Shown: in pieces, positions 23,979-32,235 of the stretch | How the letters are laid out: each line of letters opens with the position of its first letter | Position numbering within the stretch: position 1 is the first letter of the stretch | Assembly: GCA_965208525.1 (NCBI GenBank) | Contig: OZ242340.1 | Coordinates: 3,286,001-3,350,000 of the forward strand | DNA from: VXYL01 sp965208525 | Lineage (GTDB): Bacteria; Pseudomonadota; Gammaproteobacteria; Pseudomonadales; Azotimanducaceae | Direction of reading: 5' to 3' | Length of the DNA: 64,000 nucleotides | Notes under the pieces: model-generated | Seen by the model: only the letters and a program-made list of their open reading frames with translations | The model's database searches: none | Told to the model about the DNA's origin: nothing | Program-made: the position numbers and the translations under genes

Positions 23979-24018
23979 GCAGTTGCGTAGCAACTGCCAA
24001 CGCGCCCGTGAGGGCGCG
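23979..24018 (+). repeat. Two-hairpin repeat, intergenic copy
   Basis: Hairpin 1 is GCAGTTGC-GTA-GCAACTGC (23979-23997) and hairpin 2 is CGCGCCC-GTGA-GGGCGCG (24001-24018). Unlike the copy at 8710, one of its frames contains a TAG. It lies 76 bases before the epoxide hydrolase start. Confidence 0.8.
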
Positions 24019-24093
24019 CCGCCGCCCACTTTGCGTGATACGATCATCGAGACTGTATCGCTCGATCCGAACGTAGGACAAGGATTGCGAGTC

Positions 24094-25236
24094 GTGACGG
24101 ATGCCATAGAGCCTTTCGAGATGCAGGTTCCCGACTCCCTGCTCTTGGACCTTAAGGAGCGGCTTGCGCGTACCCGATGGCCCGAGGCTGAGACGGTTAC
24201 CGATTGGAGTCAGGGCATTCCCCTCGCCTATGTACAGGAGCTTTGCGCCTACTGGCGGGAGAGTTACGACTGGCGCATGGTGGAGGCGCGCATCAACGCC
24301 TTGCCGCAGTTCGTCACCGCCATCGACGGCGTCGACATCCACTTCCTGCATGTTCGCTCGCCCGAGGACGACGCCAAGCCCCTTGTGCTCACGCACGGCT
24401 GGCCCGGTTCCATCGTCGAGTTTCTGAAGGTCATCGGCCCCCTGTCAGATCCTGCTGGCCACGGCGGCATTGCCGCAGATGCGTTCCACCTCGTCATCCC
24501 CACCATTCCCGGCTACGGCTTCTCGGGCAAGCCGACCAAGACCGGCTGGGGCGTACAGCGAGTCGCCCACGCATGGTCCGAACTCATGGCGCGCCTCGGC
24601 TACACAAGCTACTTTGCCCAAGGCGGCGACTGGGGCGCCGGCATCACCGTCGCCATCGGCTTGCAGGACACCGAACACTGCGCCGGCATCCACACCAACA
24701 TGCCGACTGTGGGGCCAGACCGCGATCACATGGACGACCTAACCGAGCAAGAGCAGGACGCCATCAAGGCACAACAGTTCTATCAAGACTGGGATTCAGG
24801 CTACTCCAAGCAGCAGAGCACGCGCCCGCAGACGCTTGGCTATGGCCTCACCGACTCGCCCGCCGGACAGGCGGCGTGGATCGTCGAGAAGTTCTATCAA
24901 TGGACAGACTGCCAAGGCCACCCGGAGAACGTGCTGAGCCGGGATGAACTGCTCGACAACGTGATGATGTATTGGATCAATGCCTGCGGCGCATCGTCGG
25001 CCCGGCTGTATTGGGAGAGTTTCGGGCGTGGCGGCGGCGGTGGCGACATCACCGTGCCGTCGGGGGTAAGCATGTTCCCGAAGGAGATTTTTCGTGCCTC
25101 GAAGCGCTGGGTCGAGCGGCGCTTCAAGGACTTGCGGCATTACAACACGCTCGACAGGGGAGGACATTTCGCGGCGTTCGAACAGCCGGAGCTATTTGTC
25201 GGCGAATTGCGCGCCTCGTTCCGCACCATGCGGTGA
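24094..25236 (+). CDS. Epoxide hydrolase of the EHN family
   Basis: This 380-residue alpha/beta hydrolase starts with the epoxide hydrolase N-terminal domain (IEPFEMQVPDSLLLDLKERL, ARTRWPEAE). The oxyanion segment HGWPGS is at 101-106 and the nucleophile Asp at 179 in GGDWG. The catalytic His lies near the end (RGGHFAAFEQPE). It would open epoxides to diols through an alkyl-enzyme ester. The open frame extends upstream to 23881 through repeat DNA. I placed the start at GTG 24094 because the family sequence begins there and AGGACAAGGA lies upstream. No signal peptide is seen. It is followed 22 bases later by an ATPase gene of no obvious relation. Confidence 0.92.
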   Translation: MTDAIEPFEMQVPDSLLLDLKERLARTRWPEAETVTDWSQGIPLAYVQELCAYWRESYDWRMVEARINALPQFVTAIDGVDIHFLHVRSPEDDAKPLVLTHGWPGSIVEFLKVIGPLSDPAGHGGIAADAFHLVIPTIPGYGFSGKPTKTGWGVQRVAHAWSELMARLGYTSYFAQGGDWGAGITVAIGLQDTEHCAGIHTNMPTVGPDRDHMDDLTEQEQDAIKAQQFYQDWDSGYSKQQSTRPQTLGYGLTDSPAGQAAWIVEKFYQWTDCQGHPENVLSRDELLDNVMMYWINACGASSARLYWESFGRGGGGGDITVPSGVSMFPKEIFRASKRWVERRFKDLRHYNTLDRGGHFAAFEQPELFVGELRASFRTMR

Positions 25237-25258
25237 AAGCGATGCAAGGGAGTCCCCA

Positions 25259-26425
25259 ATGTCGGAACAATTTTCGCAGCAGCTCTCGGAACATCCTCCT
25301 CGAAACGAGGACCATGCACCGAGAACGGAACTTCAAGCACGCCTAGAGCGCATCCGCATCCGTGGATTCCGCTCGCTGGCCGACGTGGAACTCGACCAGC
25401 TCGGCGACCTGACCGTGGTGGTCGGCCCAAGCGGCGCCGGCAAATCCAATTTCGTCCGCTTCTTCGACATGCTGAGCTGGATGTTGCGCTCGCGCCGATT
25501 GGGCGAGTTTGTGGCGCGCTACGGCGGCGCCGACGATCAGCTCTTCGGCGGCGCGGACGAGACCATGCGGCTGGAGGCGGATCTGAGCCTGCGTACGCAA
25601 GTTGGCCGCAACGACTATCGCTTCGCCCTATCGCACGCGCATCCCGATCGCTTCGTCTTCATCGAGGAGGCGTTCCGCTTCAGCCGCGACGGGCTGCCCA
25701 CGGAGGCAAACTGGCGGCATCTCGGTGCCGGCCATCACGAAGCGCAGATCGTCGATGCTGGGCACCCAAGCGCCGAACCAAGCCCCAACCGCACGACCGC
25801 GGCGACGATCGTCCGGTTGCTCCGAAGCTGCGCCACCTATCAGTTCCAGGACACTTCCGACGAGTCCAACTTCAAGCGCCGCTGGGACGCCGACGACAAC
25901 CTGCGCCTCAGGCGGCACGGCGGCAACCTGGCGGCTCTGCTTTGGCGCCTGGAAGAGGAAGACCCCGAGGTATTCGAGGAAATCTGCGCGCAGATTCGCC
26001 GTGCCCTGCCGGGCTTCGGCACGTTCGAGGTGGACGAAAACTACGGCAAGGTGACGCTGGCCTGGCGGGCAAACTGGAGCGAGCGTCGGTTTACCACCAA
26101 CCTAACGTCGGATGGTTCTATTCGCCTCTTCGCCTTGCTGACATTGCTGAACCTGCCGTCCGACCTGATGCCGAACGTGGTGCTCGTCGACGAGCCGGAA
26201 CTGGGCCTGCATCCGGCGGCCATCGAAGTGGTGGCGGATTCGGTGCAGGCGCTGGCGGGCCGCAAGCAGGTGATCATCGTCACGCAGTCGCCGCGCCTGG
26301 TCGATGCGCTGGACGTGGACGAGGTGGTGACCTTCGACTTCCTGGAGGGGCGCACACAGGCACGCAGGCGCGACCGCGGCGAGTTGCAGGCGTGGTTGGA
26401 GGAGGATTTCTCCAACCCGATGTAG
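25259..26425 (+). CDS. AAA family ATPase (SMC/RecF-like)
   Basis: This 388-residue predicted ATPase has the opening IRIRGFRSLADVELDQLGDLT, Walker A GPSGAGKSN near residue 60, and a long middle region without recognised motifs. The C-terminal block has VVLVDEPELGLHP (Walker B) and VIIVTQSPRLVDAL (switch His replaced by Ser-Pro). This is the ABC-like head of COG4637/AAA_21-type ATPases without a fused nuclease. Such proteins occur alone or in defence modules, and here no partner gene is adjacent. The start at 25259 follows a GGGAG site. Its function is unknown. Confidence 0.82.
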   Translation: MSEQFSQQLSEHPPRNEDHAPRTELQARLERIRIRGFRSLADVELDQLGDLTVVVGPSGAGKSNFVRFFDMLSWMLRSRRLGEFVARYGGADDQLFGGADETMRLEADLSLRTQVGRNDYRFALSHAHPDRFVFIEEAFRFSRDGLPTEANWRHLGAGHHEAQIVDAGHPSAEPSPNRTTAATIVRLLRSCATYQFQDTSDESNFKRRWDADDNLRLRRHGGNLAALLWRLEEEDPEVFEEICAQIRRALPGFGTFEVDENYGKVTLAWRANWSERRFTTNLTSDGSIRLFALLTLLNLPSDLMPNVVLVDEPELGLHPAAIEVVADSVQALAGRKQVIIVTQSPRLVDALDVDEVVTFDFLEGRTQARRRDRGELQAWLEEDFSNPM

Positions 26426-26455
26426 GCTCGCGAATGCGCCGGTCCCATTGAAGAT

Positions 26456-26580
26456 TGTGCCTCGAAGCCGAGCCAACACCAACGTGCGGGCCAAGAGCCT
26501 TGCGTCGCAGAAGGGGCACGAAGTGCCGATCTGCGCAGCAAGGCTCTTGGCTAGGTGGGGGCTGGGGCCAGGCCCCAGCG
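26456..26580. repeat. Nested stem-loop pair between convergent genes
   Basis: A 14-bp perfect stem (26491-26504 against 26539-26552, GCCAAGAGCCTTGC) encloses CGCAGA/TCTGCG and GCAC-GAA-GTGC. A second palindrome, GCTGGGGCC-A-GGCCCCAGC, is at 26562-26580. The block may act as a two-way terminator for the ATPase and the beta-barrel gene. Bases 26456-26490 match 63050-63083 in the opposite orientation (30 of 34). Confidence 0.7.
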
Positions 26581-26602
26581 TAGCGAGGGGCTTTGGCAGT
26601 TC

Positions 26603-29539
26603 CTAACCGCCGAGGCGGTAGCGAAGCTTCACCACGAAAATGTCGGCGATGGGTTGCTCTAGTGCGTCGAGCAGATGGTCCAGTTGGCTGTCGGCGAGTT
26701 CTGCGTCCGTGCCGCTGAAATAGCGGCTGCCGCCTCGCGTATAGACCACGAACAAATCCGAGAGGGGCGCGATCTGCCAGCGATAGCGCAGTTGGGCCGT
26801 GAGTTGGCTGACGGCGAAATCGTCGGAGTCGTCGCCCTGGGGCCGGGGCACTAGGCTGCCGTCTTCGGCGATCCGCCAGAACTCCTGCTCCGTGGCATCG
26901 ATGCCGGCCCACTGCATCGTCAGGCGCAATTGCTGGTGGGCGGAGAGAAACAGGTCCATCGCCAGCTTCGGCTGCAAGTTGCTGGCCTCGAAGGTGGTCA
27001 GGTCGCGCTCTTCCTGGTAGCGCAGCCAACCATCGTGGCCGAAATAGTTGAGGTCGAAATCAAGCGAGAAGCGGTCCAGCGGCTTGTAGGTGAAGCCGGC
27101 GGCGGCCATCGCGGTGATGCCGCCTAGTTCCTCTTCCATCCCGCCGCCCATCACGCTCCAACTGAAGGTCTTGCTCGTATCGGTGCCGAAGCTGACATCC
27201 AGCCAGCTCCGCGCATCGACCTTGTAGGCGCCCTTGCCTCGCGTTTCGAGATCGTCCCAGCGCTCCGGGAAGTAGAAAAACGAGGTGCGGACCTCACTCA
27301 GGTTGTTGAACGTGAGCGAGTTGAAGGCGAACAAGCCGCTGCGAATGGGCTGCCCGTCCTCGTTCTCGTAGTAGCCGACGTTGACGTTCGAGGCCATGCG
27401 GCGCAGGCCAAGGAAGTTCGGCTGGATGTACGACAGCGAGTAGCGCCCGCCGATCATGTTGTTGCGGCGGAGGAAGCCGAGGTCGTTGATGTTGAGCTCG
27501 TCGTCGTAGTAGTCGAGCGCGATGTTGTGCATCAACCCTTGACGCTGGGTGAAGTAGATGTCCGCCCAGCCGCCGTAGCCGGTGGAACTGGTGAGTCCGC
27601 CGTGGTCGTTGTCGCGGCAATGCCACCATTGGCGCCCGGCGCGGAGGGCATTCGGGTCGCAATCCACGTCGCTGGCGAGCAGTTGCACGTCTGCCCGCAG
27701 TCGGCCACTGAACGCCAGGTGGTGGGTGTCCACGGAATGAACCTTGGCGGTTTGCAGCGGATGGTCGAGCAGGGTCCCCATGTACCCCACGGCCTGCCGT
27801 CCCGCACCCGTGGTTTCGTAGAGCACTCTGGCAACGCCGAAATCGCGGCCAATGCCATCGAGCATCATCTCGGCATCGGCGTCGTCCGCATCGTCCCATT
27901 CCCCGCGCAGCAAGGGGTCGTCCTCGAACGCGGTTAGCACGCCGTAGCGCAGCCCGCCAGTCTGACCGACGATCTTCGCTGCGCCAAGAAGCTCCGTCGG
28001 CTGCGCTGCCGAGCCGCCGCCGACGCTGACGTTGTCCGGCACATCGACCACAGGGGCGGCACCGATTCGGCGCGTGTTTAGCACTGTCGAGGGCGAGCCG
28101 CCGAATGAGTTCTGGTTGCGTCGGGAGCCGCCGCCGGAGGCGCCGCTAGTGCTGCTCGAACTGCTTCGTCGGCTGCTCGACGAACGCCCGGAGGTGACGA
28201 ATATCTCATTGCCCTCCAGGAAGAAAAGGCGTTTCTCTGGGAAGAACGTCTCGCGTGCCGTGAGGTTGATGATGACGTCGTCGGATTCCACCGCACCGAA
28301 ATCGGGATAGGCCGCAGCGGTTATCTGGAAGTTGGAGGAAGGACGCCAGAAGACATCCGCCCCGGCACGGTATCGACTCTGGCCATTGACCGTGTCGTGC
28401 GAGGCCGTGAGATACGGGAACACTGCCATCTGCTGGCGTGGCGCCACCTCGGGCAAGAGCATCGGCTGCAGCGCCGACATGAAGCGGGCGCCGGTGAAGG
28501 GCAGCCCGGGCCAGCCCCAGCGCTCGTCGATGTAGGCGACTTTGCGGCTGGTGAAGATGCCCATGGTGCGGTCGCCATCCACCTGCGGCATGGTCATCAT
28601 CGACCACGGCAGGAACAGCTCCGCCGACCAACCGTCGTCGAGCTCTTGGGTGGCACTGTCCCATGGCCCGTCCCACTCGCGGGAGAAATCGCGCTCGGGC
28701 GCCACCTTGCCGTCCAACACCGAACCGCCGAGATTGACGTTGAACCAATAGCCGTAGAGACCCTGGCCCGAGGTGTCGATGGTGATGCCCCAGCCATCAC
28801 GGTTGATGAAATCGTCACGGGACGAGAGTCGGGCAATGAGCGTCTCGGGCGGTTGCTCGTTCCACACACCGACATAAAGCCCCTGCTCGGTGTAGATGTA
28901 TCGCGCAACGCTGCGAAAGCGCGCCGGCTGCAAGGTGTCCGGCTCCACGATCACCATGTTGTCGTAGCCTGGAACTTCGTTCCACACCGGCTCGCTCAAG
29001 TGGCCGTCGATAAGGATGTCCACGCTGTCGTAGCGAGGCACGACAATGGGGTCGCCCACGTCGAGCCGCATTTGTCCGGCGCCGCTTGCGCGCCCTGACG
29101 GGCGCGTCGGCAGTTGCTGCGCAACTGCTGGTTCGGGTACGGGATCGATGCGAGCCTTGGCCATAGGCTCTGTCGCCGGCTCGGTTTGTGCGACAGCGGT
29201 AGGCACAGGTTCCGGATCGACGGGCGCCGTCGCACGAGGAGGCGCCACCCCCGGCCAGTACCACGCATCCGAGAACCCGGCGGCGCGGGCACGCGCGAGC
29301 ATGCTTCGAGCTTGCGTCTCGGTGCCCTCCTCGCCAGCAACGACCCGATAGTGCCGCTCGCCATTGACATCCACGGCCACGACGCGCACCGCCACCTCAA
29401 GCCCGGCAGCGACCCGATCGCGCTGCGCGTCCGCCATGCCTCGATTGACGAAGCTGCCGAACACGACCCCGGCTGCGGCGCCATTCAGCGCCAACAGCGT
29501 CAGGGCAAGTGCGATCGAGGGCGGCAACAGCCGTCGCAT
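26603..29539 (-). CDS. SPOR-domain/CBM9-like/DUF5916-type outer-membrane beta-barrel protein
   Basis: This protein of 978 residues has a signal peptide (RRLLPPSIALALTLLALNGAAA). A SPOR-like module follows at about 25-97 (VVFGSFVNRGMADAQ...YRVVAGEEGTETQARSMLARARAAGFSDA); SPOR domains bind denuded peptidoglycan. Then come a Pro/Ala linker, a CBM9-like domain near 168-330 (DILIDGHLSEPVWNEVPGYD) and a long beta-rich region ending FVVKLRYRLGG, like DUF5916 outer-membrane barrels. The linker contains VAQQLPTRPSGRASG, encoded by a two-hairpin repeat. The ATG at 29539 has GGGAGATTGCC upstream. A role in polysaccharide handling at the cell surface is an inference. Confidence 0.82.
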   Translation of the reverse strand: MRRLLPPSIALALTLLALNGAAAGVVFGSFVNRGMADAQRDRVAAGLEVAVRVVAVDVNGERHYRVVAGEEGTETQARSMLARARAAGFSDAWYWPGVAPPRATAPVDPEPVPTAVAQTEPATEPMAKARIDPVPEPAVAQQLPTRPSGRASGAGQMRLDVGDPIVVPRYDSVDILIDGHLSEPVWNEVPGYDNMVIVEPDTLQPARFRSVARYIYTEQGLYVGVWNEQPPETLIARLSSRDDFINRDGWGITIDTSGQGLYGYWFNVNLGGSVLDGKVAPERDFSREWDGPWDSATQELDDGWSAELFLPWSMMTMPQVDGDRTMGIFTSRKVAYIDERWGWPGLPFTGARFMSALQPMLLPEVAPRQQMAVFPYLTASHDTVNGQSRYRAGADVFWRPSSNFQITAAAYPDFGAVESDDVIINLTARETFFPEKRLFFLEGNEIFVTSGRSSSSRRSSSSSTSGASGGGSRRNQNSFGGSPSTVLNTRRIGAAPVVDVPDNVSVGGGSAAQPTELLGAAKIVGQTGGLRYGVLTAFEDDPLLRGEWDDADDADAEMMLDGIGRDFGVARVLYETTGAGRQAVGYMGTLLDHPLQTAKVHSVDTHHLAFSGRLRADVQLLASDVDCDPNALRAGRQWWHCRDNDHGGLTSSTGYGGWADIYFTQRQGLMHNIALDYYDDELNINDLGFLRRNNMIGGRYSLSYIQPNFLGLRRMASNVNVGYYENEDGQPIRSGLFAFNSLTFNNLSEVRTSFFYFPERWDDLETRGKGAYKVDARSWLDVSFGTDTSKTFSWSVMGGGMEEELGGITAMAAAGFTYKPLDRFSLDFDLNYFGHDGWLRYQEERDLTTFEASNLQPKLAMDLFLSAHQQLRLTMQWAGIDATEQEFWRIAEDGSLVPRPQGDDSDDFAVSQLTAQLRYRWQIAPLSDLFVVYTRGGSRYFSGTDAELADSQLDHLLDALEQPIADIFVVKLRYRLGG
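29089..29128 (-). repeat. Two-hairpin repeat inserted in frame (second translated copy)
   Basis: On the minus strand this is GCAGTTGC-GCA-GCAACTGC followed by CGCGCCC-GTCA-GGGCGCG. It lies in frame inside the SPOR/beta-barrel gene and is read as AVAQQLPTRPSGRAS. The 8710 copy uses a different reading frame of the same element. The head upstream (CCCGAACCA) resembles the CCCGAAGGCCA head of other copies. Confidence 0.85.
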
Positions 29540-29564
29540 GGCAATCTCCCGTGAGGAGCGCGGA

Positions 29565-30863
29565 TTATATGCTGCGGTCGCGGGCTCGCAGTTCCGCGAG
29601 ACGTGCGGCCAGCCGCGCCTCGACGCCACGATCTTCGGGACGGTAGAACCGCACGTCGGGCATCTCGTCCGGCAGGTAGCGCTCGCCAACGGCGTAGCCG
29701 TCGTCTTCGTCGTGAGCGTAGCGATAGCCCTTGCCATGGCCCAACGACTCCATCAGCCGGGTCGGCGCGTTGCGGAAGCGCAGCGGCACCTCCCACGACG
29801 GGTTCGCCTTCACGAAGGCCATCGCCTCGCCGAACGCCTTTAGCGCTGCATTGCTCTTCGGCGTCGCCGCGAGGTAGATCGTCGCCTGGGCAAGGGCGAG
29901 CTCCCCTTCCGGCGAACCGATCCGCCGAAACGCTTCCCAGGCGTCCATGGCGATCTCAAGGGCGCGGGGGTCAGCGAGGCCAATGTCCTCGCTTGCCATG
30001 CGGGTGAGGCGGCGGGCGATGTAGGTCGGGTCGCAGCCGCCGTCCAGCATTCGTGCGAGCCAGTACAGCGCCGCATCGGGGGAACTGCCGCGCACCGCCT
30101 TGTGCAATGCGGAAATCTGGTCGTAGAAGGCATCGCCGCCCTTGTCAAAGCGGCGGTGCGACTCCCCGCTTGCCTCCAGCACGTGCTCGGCGGTGATGGT
30201 GCCATCGGCAAGCTGGGCCGCCACTTCCAGCGTGTTCAAGGCCCTGCGAGCGTCGCCGTCGGCGAGGGCGACGAGTTCGGTGAGGGCATCGGCGGCCATC
30301 TCGACGCCTTCGAACTCGCGTTCGAGCGCCCTCTGTACGAGTTCGGCCAGGTCTTCGGCGGCGAGAGAGCGCAGGATATACACCCGGGACCGAGACAGGA
30401 GCGCCGCGTTGACCTCGAATGACGGGTTTTCCGTCGTTGCGCCGATGAACGTGATGGTGCCGCGCTCCACATGCGGCAGGAAGGCGTCCTGCTGGGCCTT
30501 GTTGAAGCGGTGCACTTCGTCGATGAAGAGCACCGTCACCTCGGCGTGTGCCTCAGCGTCGGCAATGGCTGCGCGCACGTCCTTGAGGCCGGACAGCACC
30601 GCGGAAAGGCTCTCGAAGCGCGCCCCTGCCGCCTCTGCCAAGAGTCGCGCCAGCGTGGTCTTGCCGACTCCGGGCGGCCCCCAGAGGATCATCGAATGCA
30701 CGCTGCCGGCCTCCGCCAGCCGCCGGAGCGGGCGTTCGGCGCCGAGAAGATGCGTCTGGCCGACAAACTCGTCCAGGTGGAGCGGCCGCATTCGATGCGC
30801 GAGCGGCCGGCCCGCATCTTGGTCGGCGGAGCTGCCATCGCGGAACAGGTTTCTCTGCGCCAT
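29565..30863 (-). CDS. rarA: Replication-associated recombination protein A (RarA/MgsA)
   Basis: This 432-residue AAA+ ATPase acts at stalled replication forks. It shows PLAHRMRPLHLDEFVGQTHL, Walker A GPPGVGKTTLARLLAE, LFIDEVHRFNKAQQDAFLPH (Walker B), ATTENPSFEVNAALLSRSRV and the C-terminal tetramerisation region ending DYGQFYRPEDR-like (MPDVRFYRPEDRG). The start codon follows the lolA stop by 2 bases, the common gammaproteobacterial lolA-rarA arrangement. It is followed 25 bases later by the SPOR/beta-barrel gene on the same strand. Confidence 0.96.
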   Translation of the reverse strand: MAQRNLFRDGSSADQDAGRPLAHRMRPLHLDEFVGQTHLLGAERPLRRLAEAGSVHSMILWGPPGVGKTTLARLLAEAAGARFESLSAVLSGLKDVRAAIADAEAHAEVTVLFIDEVHRFNKAQQDAFLPHVERGTITFIGATTENPSFEVNAALLSRSRVYILRSLAAEDLAELVQRALEREFEGVEMAADALTELVALADGDARRALNTLEVAAQLADGTITAEHVLEASGESHRRFDKGGDAFYDQISALHKAVRGSSPDAALYWLARMLDGGCDPTYIARRLTRMASEDIGLADPRALEIAMDAWEAFRRIGSPEGELALAQATIYLAATPKSNAALKAFGEAMAFVKANPSWEVPLRFRNAPTRLMESLGHGKGYRYAHDEDDGYAVGERYLPDEMPDVRFYRPEDRGVEARLAARLAELRARDRSI

Positions 30864-30865
30864 CG

Positions 30866-31591
30866 TTAGGGCCCTTCCGGGCTCTGCGCGGTGGGTGCCG
30901 GTGCGCCAACCTCGCCGATGACATCGGTGCCGGGCGGGACGTCAAACTCGAAGAGTTCCGGCGATAGCGCGGGTGCGGTGGTCGCATTGGCGAAGCGGAC
31001 ATGGGTGGTGCGGTTCATCTGGTCCACGATCACGAGCGAGCGGGGCACCATTGCGACACCCGCCTCGTCGGCGGCGAACTCAAGATGCAACGCCTGGTAG
31101 AGCGACCGCTCGTCTTGCGGCAGGAGCCGGAAGCTGCCGTCGCCCTCGCCGACGACGGCGAAGTGCGCGACCAGGGAGCCGGGCGCCTCGAGCAGCAGCA
31201 TGGCGGGTGTGCCTGCCAATGCGCCCGCGAGGGGCCTCACGGTCACCTGTTCGAGGTCCGGCTCGTGTACCCACAGCGAAGTGCTGTCCGCCAGCACCAG
31301 TTGTGGCCAAGGTTCGCGCACTTCCCAGCGCAAGCGACCGGGGCGGCTCAGGGTCATGCGCCCGGTGGAGGTCTCGAGCGCTAGGCCATCGGCATCGGTC
31401 ACCACCTGCTCGAAGTCGGCTGCGAAGGTGGCTAGTGGCGCGAGCAACGCTTCGAGGCGGGCGGCATCGTTCGCCTCGGCGGCGTGCAACGCACCGGCAA
31501 GACCCAAGGCCAAGGCAACCAAGGCCAGCGCGCCCTGGCGGGCGCGTCGGCAGTTGCTACGCTGCTGGCCTTCGGGTTCGCGTTCGCTCAC
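30866..31591 (-). CDS. lolA: Outer-membrane lipoprotein carrier LolA (start altered by repeat)
   Basis: LolA carries lipoproteins through the periplasm from LolCDE to LolB. The body is clear: LEALLAPLATFAADFEQVVTDADG, TGRMTLSRPGRLRWEVREPW, VLADSTSLWVHEPDLEQVTV, and a C-terminus with VDQMNRTTHVRF. The hydrophobic core of the signal peptide is LALVALALGLAGALHAAEA. The residues before it (QQRSNCRRARQGA) are encoded by a two-hairpin repeat, so the original start was overwritten. GTG 31591 is in frame but its GAAGGA abuts the codon. TTG 31690, overlapping the hpt stop as TTGA, or ATG 31687 would give a 30-residue longer leader. Gene identity is firm and the start is not. Confidence 0.87.
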   Translation of the reverse strand: MSEREPEGQQRSNCRRARQGALALVALALGLAGALHAAEANDAARLEALLAPLATFAADFEQVVTDADGLALETSTGRMTLSRPGRLRWEVREPWPQLVLADSTSLWVHEPDLEQVTVRPLAGALAGTPAMLLLEAPGSLVAHFAVVGEGDGSFRLLPQDERSLYQALHLEFAADEAGVAMVPRSLVIVDQMNRTTHVRFANATTAPALSPELFEFDVPPGTDVIGEVGAPAPTAQSPEGP

Positions 31592-31660
31592 TCCTTCGGC
31601 TCGGAGCCAGCGCCGTCCTACGGCGCTGGCTCCTAGCGCCCTGGGGGAGCCATGCCCCCA
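31529..31660 (-). repeat. Two-hairpin repeat plus GGAGCCAGCGCCG hairpin at the lolA start
   Basis: On the minus strand the head CGAACCCGAAGGCCAGCAG is followed by a decayed hairpin 1 (GTAGCAACTGC with one mutated arm) and an intact hairpin 2 CGCGCCC-GCCA-GGGCGCG (31529-31546 plus). Just upstream, 31604-31634, is a 13-bp stem GGAGCCAGCGCCG-TCCTA-CGGCGCTGGCTCC. A CTGGGGGAGCC element follows. Together they fill most of the space between hpt and the lolA body and supply the signal peptide's basic n-region. Confidence 0.7.
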
Positions 31661-31686
31661 TTTCTTGGCGGCGCCCACCCCAGCCA

Positions 31687-32235
31687 TCAATCGTCCGCCG
31701 GCAAGCTGTAGATGCCGGAAAGCTGTCGAAACGCGCCGCCCAAGTCCATGCCGCGCCCGACCAGGAACTCGTCCGGCGCCTCGAGCGCCACGTAGTCGGC
31801 GCTCGCCTTGGCGTTCGCGACATCCTTGCGCACCATCACGACTGAGACCAGCCGTTCGAGCCCTCGCGCCCCGAGGCGCTCCTGCGCTGCCGCCAACGTA
31901 GCGCCGCCATCAAGCACGTCATCCACAAGCACCACCGTGCGGCCCTTAAGATCGCGCTGCAAATCGTGCTTGAAGCGCACCTCGCCACCACTCGTTCCAT
32001 CCTCCCCCGGCGTGTTTGGATAGCGCGTCGCGTGCACGTAGTCGAGCTCGAGAGGGAAGTGGAATCGGCGCAGCAAGTCGCTCGTGAAGGGCAAGGCGCC
32101 GTTCATCATGCAGACCAGTATGGGATGCGCTTCCCAGAGTTCCAGCGCTAGCGTCACCGCCAGCCGATCGATGGCGGCATCCACTTCGGCCGCCGAGAAG
32201 AGGAGCTTCGCGCCCTCTGGCAGGGCCTGCATCAT
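31687..32235 (-). CDS. hpt: Hypoxanthine-guanine phosphoribosyltransferase
   Basis: This 182-residue type I phosphoribosyltransferase salvages hypoxanthine or guanine with PRPP. It shows the MNGALPFTSDLLRR loop, LELDYVHATRY and the PRPP-binding motif VVLVDDVLDGGATL near 101-114. The C-terminal region is MVRKD..NAKASADYVALEAPDEFLVGRGMDL. The start ATG overlaps the mscS stop by 4 bases, and the in-frame sequence upstream is mscS antisense-frame noise. A position between mscS and lolA in a tight minus-strand run suggests cotranscription. Confidence 0.92.
   Translation of the reverse strand: MMQALPEGAKLLFSAAEVDAAIDRLAVTLALELWEAHPILVCMMNGALPFTSDLLRRFHFPLELDYVHATRYPNTPGEDGTSGGEVRFKHDLQRDLKGRTVVLVDDVLDGGATLAAAQERLGARGLERLVSVVMVRKDVANAKASADYVALEAPDEFLVGRGMDLGGAFRQLSGIYSLPADD

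Noticed and set aside
23881..24093. N-terminal extension of the epoxide hydrolase
   Set aside because: It is translated repeat DNA. Family similarity begins at the 24094 GTG.
26491..26580. Insertion sequence ends
   Set aside because: Inverted repeats are present but there is no transposase frame between or near them and no target duplication that I can see.
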